Source: Apodemus sylvaticus (taxonomy: Eukaryota; Chordata; Mammalia; Rodentia; Muridae). From it: a stretch of DNA of 64,000 nt. The position numbers and the translations under genes were made by a program. Positions 56,916-64,000 of the stretch are shown here, piece after piece. The stretch lies in the NCBI RefSeq assembly GCF_947179515.1, contig NC_067474.1, positions 88,303,824-88,367,823 on the forward strand, written 5' to 3'. Every line of letters starts with the position of its first letter. Position 1 is the stretch's first letter. The notes under the pieces are model-generated. The model saw only the letters and a list, made by a program, of their open reading frames with translations. It was not told where the DNA came from and made no database searches.

Positions 56916-57980
56916 ATTTAAATTTTTAAATGTTATCCCCCTTCCCGGTTTCCCCTCTGTAAACCCCCTATCTCATCACCCTCCCCCATGATTATATGAG
57001 GGTGCTTCCCCACTCTCACCCACTCCCACCTCACCGCCCAACCATTTCCCTACACTGGGGCATCAAGCCTTCACAGGACCAGGGGCAGCCCCTCACAGTG
57101 ATGCTAGCTAAGGCCATCCTCTGCTACATATGCAGCTGGAGCCATGGGTCCTTCCATGTGTATTCTTTGGTTGGTGGTTTAGTCCCTGGAAGCTCTAGGA
57201 GGTCTGGTTGATTTATATTGTTGTTCTTCATATGGGGTTGCAAACCCCTTCATCTCTTTCAGTCCTTCCTCTAACTCCTGATTGGGGTACTCAGCCCAAT
57301 GGTTAGCTGCAAACATCCACATCTGTATTCATAAGGCTCTGACAGAGTCTCTCAGGGAATAGCTATATCAGGCTCCTGTCAGCAAGCACTTCTTGGCATC
57401 AGCAATAGTGTCTGGGTTTTGGTGTCTGCATATGGGATAGATCCCCAGGTGGGGCAGTCTCTGGATGACCTTTCCTTCAGTCTCTGCACCCCACTTGTTC
57501 CCCTATTTCCTTTAGACAGGAGCCATTCTGGGTTATAATTTTTGAGAAGAGTAGGTGGCCCGATCCCTCACCACTCAGCCTTGCCTAATCTCTTGATATG
57601 GTTTCTGCATGTTCTTTCTCCCCTTTATTAGGTATTGTAGCTAATGCCATCCCAGTTGGGTCCTGGGAGCCTCTTACTTTTCTGACATCTGGGACTTTCT
57701 GTTGGCTACTCCCAATTGCCCATCACCCATTGCTAAACACCTCTGTTCAATTTTCTGACCCTCTGTTTATGTCCCCCCACACTCTGTCTCCTCCCACACC
57801 TGATCCTGCCCCTGCCTTATTTCTTCTCCCCCTTCTTTCTTCCTCTCAAGTCACTCCCACCTTCTACCTCCCAAGATTATTTGTTCCCCCTTTAAGTAGG
57901 ACTGAAGCATCCACACTTCAGTCTTCCTTCTTCTTGAGCTTCATATGGTCTGTAAGTTGTATTGTGTCTAATCTGAGCTT
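56916..57980 (-). mobile_element. Lx-type LINE-1 3' UTR, antisense
   Basis: Begins with an AT-rich antisense tail (ctatttaaatttttaaatg) then cctcccccatgattatatgag, ctacactggggcatcaagcc, catatgcagctggagccatgg, ttggggtactcagcc and gtgtctgcatatggg. It is the reverse complement of the 3' UTR type at 37495-37917. Confidence 0.85.
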
Positions 57981-58102
57981 TTCTTCCTAATAGTCACTTA
58001 CCCAAATTTTAGTCAACACATTCATATTTGCTATATCCTTATTGATAGCATGCCTGTTTTATCAACTACTGTAAGGAACAATTCAAAAATCTCCCATGAT
58101 GA

Positions 58103-58243
58103 TTATTCTTTCTCTCTCTCTGTCTCTGTCTATGTATCTCTCTCTCTCTCTCCCCCCTCCTGCCCTCCTTCCCTCCTTTCCTCCTTCTCTCTCTCTGTCC
58201 GTCTTTGTCTCTATGTCTTTGTCTCTGTCTCTCTCTGTCTCTG

Positions 58244-58278
<35 letters not shown>

Positions 58279-58295
58279 TGCCCTCCTTCCCTCCT

Positions 58296-58332
<37 letters not shown>

Positions 58333-58375
58333 CTGTCAGTGTTTCTCTGTGTCTGTGTATGTCTCTGCCTTTCTC
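58103..58375. repeat. (TC)n/(TGTC)n low-complexity tract
   Basis: Pyrimidine-rich with TGTC, CCCTCC and GTGT islands. The Ser/Leu frames of 113-118 codons are artefacts. Confidence 0.93.
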
Positions 58376-58594
58376 ATTGTCTATGTTCTGATGTATATTA
58401 CAAAGTGCAAACAAATACAGAATTGGTAGTACGCAGGACCATCATTCATTAGGAATTGACTCATCATTTGGCAATTTGAGGGGCTGATATTAATTTTTTA
58501 TATATTGCATTTTTATTTTGTTTTGGAACCAGGCTAACAGCTTTATAAAAAAATTGCTAAGAATCATTCCTGCCATTTTTTTTTTCAAAATAAA

Positions 58595-59121
58595 TTGAAT
58601 AGCATTGGCTTTAGTTCTTTAAAGGTCTGGTCAAAATAATTCAGACATGAATCCATCTAGTCCTAGGATTTATTTAGTTGGGAGATTTTGCATTAATCTT
58701 GATGCTGGTTATTGATCTGTTTAAATTATCTATTTCATCTTGTTTTAATTTTAATAGGTCATACATATCTAGAGGGTTATCCATTTCTTTTATGTTTTCC
58801 AATTCATTGAAATACATGGTTAGTTTTCTAAATTTCATTTGTATGTCTTAATGTCTCTACTTTCATCTCTAAGTTTATGAATTAGAGTCTTTGTTTATTT
58901 GTCTAAAGATTTGTCATTTTTTTATTTTAAAGTAATCAACTCCTTATTTCACTGGTTATGTGTATTGTTGCTTTTTTCTTAGTTATTTCTCCCCATCTAC
59001 TGTTTTGAGGTTTTTTTTAATGTTGAACCAAAACCTTATGATTTATCATCAGATTATTTGAAAGTACTCAGAAATGTACGCTTAATGTATATATAAATTC
59101 CTCTCTTAGAATTATTTCATT
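58595..59121 (-). mobile_element. Old LINE-1, antisense
   Basis: ccatctagtcctaggatttat, ttgatctgtttaaattatc and ccaattcattgaaatac are antisense ORF2. AT-rich and diverged. Confidence 0.7.
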
Positions 59122-59159
59122 AGTGCTTGAAAGATGGCTTAGCATTCAGAGTACTTGTT
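59122..59159 (+). mobile_element. B2-like SINE head, split by L1
   Basis: agtgcttgaaagatggctta and attcagagtacttg form the head (A-box side) of a B2/B3 SINE. The body continues at 63913. The last 11 bases are the TSD of the inserted L1. Confidence 0.8.
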
Positions 59160-60207
59160 TCTTTTCTTTTTCTCTTTTTTCATTACTTTTATTTTTTATG
59201 ATCTAGCTGTTGCACCCCTCCAAGGCTCCTCCCACAGTTCCTCATCCCATCATACACCCCTCCATCTCCAAGAGGAAGCTCCTTCCCCAAGCTTCCTGAC
59301 TCCCTGAGATATCAAGTCTCTCCAAGGTTAGGCACATCTCCCACTGAGGCCAGACCAGGAATCCTCTGCTGTATATATGTCAGACCAGCTAGTGTATGCT
59401 GCCTGGTTGGTGGCTCAGTGTCTGAGAGATCTCAGGGGTCCAGGTTAGTTGAGGCTGCTGGTCTTGCTATGGGGTCACCCTCCTCCTCATCTTATTCCAG
59501 CCTTTTCCTAATTCAACCACAGGACACAGGACTTAGTGCATTGGTCGAGTGTAACTATCTGCTTCTGTCTCAGTCAGTTGCTTCTTGGGTCTCTTGCTAG
59601 GCTACTGTCTGTTAGCACACCATAGCATCAGTAATAGTATAAGGCCTTGGATCCTCCCCCTTAAGATTGATTTCTCTCAGTTTCTTCTTCATTTTTTTTT
59701 TTTTTTTTTTGTCCTTGCAGTTCCTTTAGACGAGAACAATTCTGGGTCAGAATTTTTGACTGTGGGATGGCAATCCCATCCCTCCACTTAATGCCCTGTC
59801 TTTCTACAGGAGGTGGACACTACTTCCACAGTTGTGCATTTCATCTAAGGTCCCTCCCTTTGAGTCCTAAGTGTCTATCACCTCCCAGGTCTCTAGTACT
59901 TTCTAGAGGTTATTCCTCTACCTCCTACCTCTCCCTCCCTGCCCCCAGGTTGTTTGTTTTCATGCATTCTGCTGATCCTTAGGGCTTCTCTCATGTTCCC
60001 CTTCCCAATAGCTGATGATGCGCCCTTTCCCCCCTCCTGTATTCTACCCATATCCTGCCCTCCCTCTGCCTACCATGATTGTTGTCTTTTGCCCAAGTGG
60101 GACTCAAGTATCCTCACTTGGCCCCTTCGGCTTGTTAACCGTCTTGAGTTCTGTGGATGGTATCCTAGGCATTCTGTACTTTTATTTTTTGCCTAATATC
60201 TATTTAT

Positions 60208-63200
60208 TAGTTATATTACACTAATATGCTTGTTCTTTGGGGTCTGGGTTACCTCACTCAGGATATTTTCTAGTTCTATCCATTTGACTGCAAAACCCAT
60301 GATGTCCTCATTCTTAACTGATGAATAGTATACCATTGTATAACTGAACCATATTTTCTGTATCCATTCTTCAGTTCTGGAACTTCTAGGTTGTTTCAAG
60401 CTTCTGATTACCACAGAAAAGGCTGCTATAAACATAAAGGAACATGTGCCCCTGTGGTATGGTGGGGCATCTTTTGGGTATATGCCCAAGAGTGGTACAG
60501 CTGCATCTTCAGGTAGGTCTGTCTCCAATTTCCTGAGAAACCTGTTGATTGCTCTCTATAGTCGTTGTACCAGTTTTACAAGCCCACCAACAATGGAAGA
60601 GTGTTCTTCTTACTCTACATCCTTGCCAACATGTGCTGTCACCTGAGTTTTTGGATCTTAGCCATTCTGACTAGTGTAAGGTAGAATCTCAGGACTGCTT
60701 TGATTTGCATTTCCCTGCTGACTAAGAATTTACAACATTTCTTTAAGTGTTTCTTGGCCATTCAAGATTCCACTGTTGTGAATTTTCTGTTTAGCTCTAC
60801 ACCCCAATTTTTTATTACTTTGTTTGGTTTGTTTGAAGTGAGCTTCTTGAGTTTTTATATACTTTGGACAGTAGCCAACTTTCAAATGTGGGGTTAATGA
60901 AGAATTTTTTCCCAATCTGTAGGTTGGAGATTTCTCCTATTAACTGTGTGCTTTGCCTTGGAGAAGCTTTGCAGTTTCGTGAGGTCCTATATATCAACGT
61001 TTGATGCCATTGGAGTTCTATTTAGAAAATGTCCCCCCATGCCAAAAAGTTTCTTCTTCCCACTTTCTCTTCTATTAGATTCAATGTATCTGGTTTTATG
61101 TTGAAGTCCTTGATCTACTTGGACTTGAGCTTTGTCAAACAAATATGAGGAAGGTCACTAATATGTTTCTATTTTTGTTTTTCTTCATATGGACTACAAG
61201 TTATACCAGCACAATTTATTGATGATGCTTTCTTTTTTCCTTTGCATATTTTTGGCTTCTTTGTCAAAGACCAAGTGTCCATAAGTGTATGGGTTTATTT
61301 CTGGGTCTTCAAATCTATTCCATTAATTGACCTGTCTGTCTCTGTACTAATACCATGCATTTTTTAAAATCAGTATTGCTCTGTGGTACAGTTTGAGGTC
61401 AGGAATGGTGATTCTCCCAGAAGTTCTTTTATTATTAAGAATTGCTTTCTCTATCCTGGGTTTTTTGTTTTTCCATATGAAATTGAGAATTGCTCTTTCC
61501 ATGTCTGTGAAGAATTGTATTGGAATTTTGATGGGGATTGCATTGAATCTGCAGATTACTTTCAGTAGGATGAGCATTTTTACTGTGCTAATTCTACCAA
61601 TCCATGAGCATGGGAGATTTCTCCATTTTCTGAGTCCTGTCATACAGATCTTTCACTTATTTGGTTAGAGTTCTAACAACATATTTTATATTATTTGTGA
61701 CTATTGTGAAGGCTGTTGTTCCTCTATTTTCCTTCTTAGTCTATTTATCGTTTGTATAAAGAAAGGCAACTGATTTGTTTGAGTTAATTTTATATCCAGC
61801 CACTTTGCTGGAGTTGTTTACCAGCTGCAGAGGTTCTCTGTTAGAACTTTGGGTGTTGCTTATGTGTACAATCATATCATTTGCAAATAGTGACACCTTG
61901 ATTTCTTCTTTGCCAATATGTAACCCATTGATCTCCTTTTGTTGTTTTATTTCTCTAGCGAGAACTTTGAATACTATATTGAATAGATATGGGGAGAGTG
62001 GACATCCTTTTCCCTTATTTTAGTGGGATTGCTTCAAGTATCTCTCTGTTTAATTTGATATTGGTTGTTGGTTTGCTGTATATTGTTGTTATTATGATTA
62101 GGTATGAGTCTTGAATTCCTGATCTCTCCAATACTATTAACATTTGTCAAATGCTTTTTCAGAATCTAATCATATGATTTTTTTTCTTTTTGAGCATGAT
62201 TTTTTGAGCTTGTTTATGTAGTGAATTACCACAATGGATTTTCTTATACTGAACCAATCTTGAATCCCTGGGATGAAGCCTATGTGTTTGTGGTGAGTGA
62301 TGGTTTTGATGTGTTTTTGGTTTCGGTTTGCTAGATTTTTATTAAGTATTTTTGCACCAATATTTATACCAATATGTGGTATAACTTATATACTATATAA
62401 GTATGAAGTTCCCTCTCTTTGTTTGGTCTTTGAATGGTTTAAGTATCAGCATAACGGTGACAATGAATTAGGTAGTGTTCCTTCGGTTTCTTTGTATGAA
62501 ATAGTTTGAAGAATGTTGATACTTGATTTTCTTTGAAGTTCTGATATAATTCTGCACTAAATCCATCTAGCCCTTGGGCTTTTTTTGGTTGGGAGGTTTT
62601 TTAATGACTTTTATGTCCTTAGGAGATAATGGGCCTATTTAGATAGCTTACCTGATCTTGATTTAACTTTGGTACATGGTATCTGTCTTGAAAACCATCC
62701 ATTCATCTAGAGTTAACTTGGCTACAGGTTTATCTATCTTGATAATTTTCTCAAAGAACCAGCTTTTGGCTTTCTTGATTCTTTATATTGTTCTCTTTGT
62801 TTCTATTTGGTTGATTTCAATCCTGACTTTTACTATTTCCTGCCATCTCTTCTGCTTGAGTTTGTTTGCTTCTTTTTGTTTTAGGGCTTTCAGGTGTGCT
62901 GTTAGCTTGCTAATGTAAGATTTCTCCAATTTCTTTAAAAGGGCCCTTAGTGCAAATGGATTTTCCTCTTAGCACTGCTTTCATTGTGTCCCATAAGTTT
63001 GAGTATCTGTGTCATAATTTTCATTGAATTGTAGGAAGTCTTTAATTTCTTTCTTTATTTCTACCCTGATCAAGTTATCAGGGACTAGAAAGTTGTTCAG
63101 TTTCCATGGGTATATAGGTTTTCTGTTGTTATTGTTATTGAAGTCTAGCAGTAGTCCTTAGTCCATTGCGATCTGATAGAATACATGGGACTAGGTCAAC

Positions 63201-63340
63201 CTTCTTGTATATGTTAAGGTTTGTTTTGAGACTAATTATATATAGTAACTTTTGAAGAAGGTACCATGAGGTACTAAGAAGAAGATATATTCATTTGTTT
63301 TAGGGTGAACTGTTCTATATATAGCTGCTAAATTCAATTG
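60208..63340 (-). pseudogene. LINE-1 ORF2, antisense, degenerate
   Basis: Minus-strand blocks: C-terminal frame 60211-60528 (IYPKDAPPYHRG, MVYYSSVKNED); pre-C segment 61347-61643 (LPCSWIGRIST, RFNAIPIKIP); the reverse transcriptase catalytic region near 61860-61890; and the endonuclease end near 63250. Many frameshifts. Confidence 0.88.
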
Positions 63341-63344
63341 GTTT

Positions 63345-63540
63345 TTAACCTGTAGCAGGAATGGTGGGGCCACCTCTATGTAAATGCCAGGAAGTCATAC
63401 AGTTGAGAAAGCATTTCCTGCAGGAGGAGCTAATTGAGAACTTACTGAGAGACCAAGGAATGCTGGCAGAGACAACATCAGCCATTCGGAACTGCTGTTT
63501 AGATGTTTTCTTGGACCAGTGTGGCGCAGGTGGAGGGTGT
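63345..63540. other. Non-L1-like segment inside the L1
   Basis: Between the ORF2 breakpoint and the 5' UTR repeats lies about 195 bp that I cannot match to L1. On the plus strand the frame 63361-63639 encodes an amphipathic stretch (LRKHFLQEELIENLLRDQG) without low-complexity bias. It might be captured cDNA or just L1 5' UTR/ORF1-linker sequence. No function assigned. Confidence 0.35.
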
Positions 63541-63594
63541 ATTAAAGGAAGTTCTCTCTTTCTAGCCTGCCTCCTGTGTCCCTGGGTTGCTGCT

Positions 63595-63901
63595 GGTCTC
63601 TTGGGAGTCCTTCAGACTCTGGGGTTTTCAGAGGGGTAGGCATGCTGATGATCTACCAAGTGGAAGGTGTAGGCCAGAAGGGAGGTCGAGATCCAGCAGA
63701 GGGGATTGTCCCATGTCAGCTGACCTCCTCAGGGTTCTCGCTGCTGAGGTTATCTGAGTGGATCCCTTGTCTGTAACCCTCTGTGCAGCAGGTCTCCTGG
63801 AAGATCTTCAGACTGTGGAGTCTGCGGCCCTGGATGCAGCAAATCTCTCCAGACTTCTTCAGACTGGGGAGTTTTAAGAGGGGTATACATGCTGATGATC
63901 T
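63595..63901 (-). promoter_or_regulatory. LINE-1 5' UTR (promoter) repeats
   Basis: A block ggtctcttgggagtccttc with gatgatct at its end (63595-63654) recurs as a short form at 63791 and as aatctctccagacttcttc through gatgatc at 63841-63900. Rodent L1 promoters are built of such tandem monomers, and the position at the 5' end next to the TSD fits. Confidence 0.65.
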
Positions 63902-63912
63902 GAGTACTTGTT

Positions 63913-63965
63913 ACTTATGTGGAAGACCTTGGTTTAGTTCCCAGTATCCACATAGTAGCTCATCA
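63913..63965 (+). mobile_element. B2-like SINE body, continuing after L1
   Basis: cttatgtggaagaccttggt, tagttcccagtatccacatag and tagctcatcaac continue the SINE from 59159 in the same register. Confidence 0.8.
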
Positions 63966-64000
63966 ACTTCCACTTTCTTCCATTTCTCTAGTTCCAGAGA

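Larger units (their letters stand above)
59160..63901 (-). mobile_element. LINE-1 insertion with 5' UTR, internally deleted, 11-bp TSD
   Basis: The perfect duplication gagtacttgtt lies at 59149-59159 and 63902-63912. Reading on the minus strand, the element has 5' UTR repeats (63595-63901), an odd segment (63345-63540), ORF2 from the endonuclease end to the stop near 60208, about 1 kb of 3' UTR, and an A-rich tail (59160-59200). ORF1 and the start of ORF2 are missing, so the 4.74 kb copy is deleted rather than 5'-truncated. Confidence 0.9.

Overview
This is nuclear DNA of a murid rodent, more likely rat (Rattus) than mouse. The youngest LINE-1 (L1) copies end in a 3' tail that I recognise as the Rattus type (positions 806-1114, 10332-10600, 52231-52500). 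B1, B2 and ID SINEs, Lx-type L1 3' untranslated regions and rodent ERV LTRs occur throughout. I see no functional protein-coding gene and no tRNA or rRNA gene. Every open frame is a LINE-1 or retrovirus relic, translated simple repeat, or not distinguishable from chance. The window reads as a gene-poor intergenic or deep-intronic interval; at least half, probably more, is transposon-derived.

Layout. 1-6480: old antisense L1 with a young L1 3' end and a B1 inside it, a self-nested rodent repeat, then single-copy DNA. 6490-11960: an old L1 3' UTR broken by an ERV LTR, a 3.4 kb young L1 with a perfect target-site duplication (TSD) that itself carries a solo LTR, and a second ERV LTR. 12688-17600: a hAT transposon with an 8-bp TSD, a B1, a nearly perfect 1,157-bp tandem duplication, a 1.07 kb all-purine tandem array and an ID SINE. 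17672-33275: B2, MIR and L1 fragments, a second solo LTR, an L1 inverted repeat and a degenerate 30-bp minisatellite. 33300-41145: a degenerate class II ERV gag-pro relic on the minus strand, an old L1 carrying a third solo LTR, and an Lx 3' UTR interrupted by a head-to-head L1 ORF1/ORF2 fragment. 41505-46395: antisense L1 with a 225-bp tandem duplication, then Lx 3' UTRs carrying a long GAAA/GGAA microsatellite. 46736-52220: mostly single-copy DNA. 52231-57980: an antisense L1 deleted for its reverse transcriptase, abutting a class I ERV remnant (LTR plus gag start), GC-rich repeats and an antisense Lx 3' UTR. 58595-64000: an old L1, then a B2-like SINE split by a 4.7 kb antisense L1 that keeps 5' UTR repeats but has lost ORF1.

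There is no operon-like or cooperative gene system here. What is of interest is genome dynamics: recent local duplications, layered insertions whose order can be read from TSDs, mosaic retroelements and unusual tandem arrays. Boundaries and family names were read by eye; where a family name is uncertain the entry says so.
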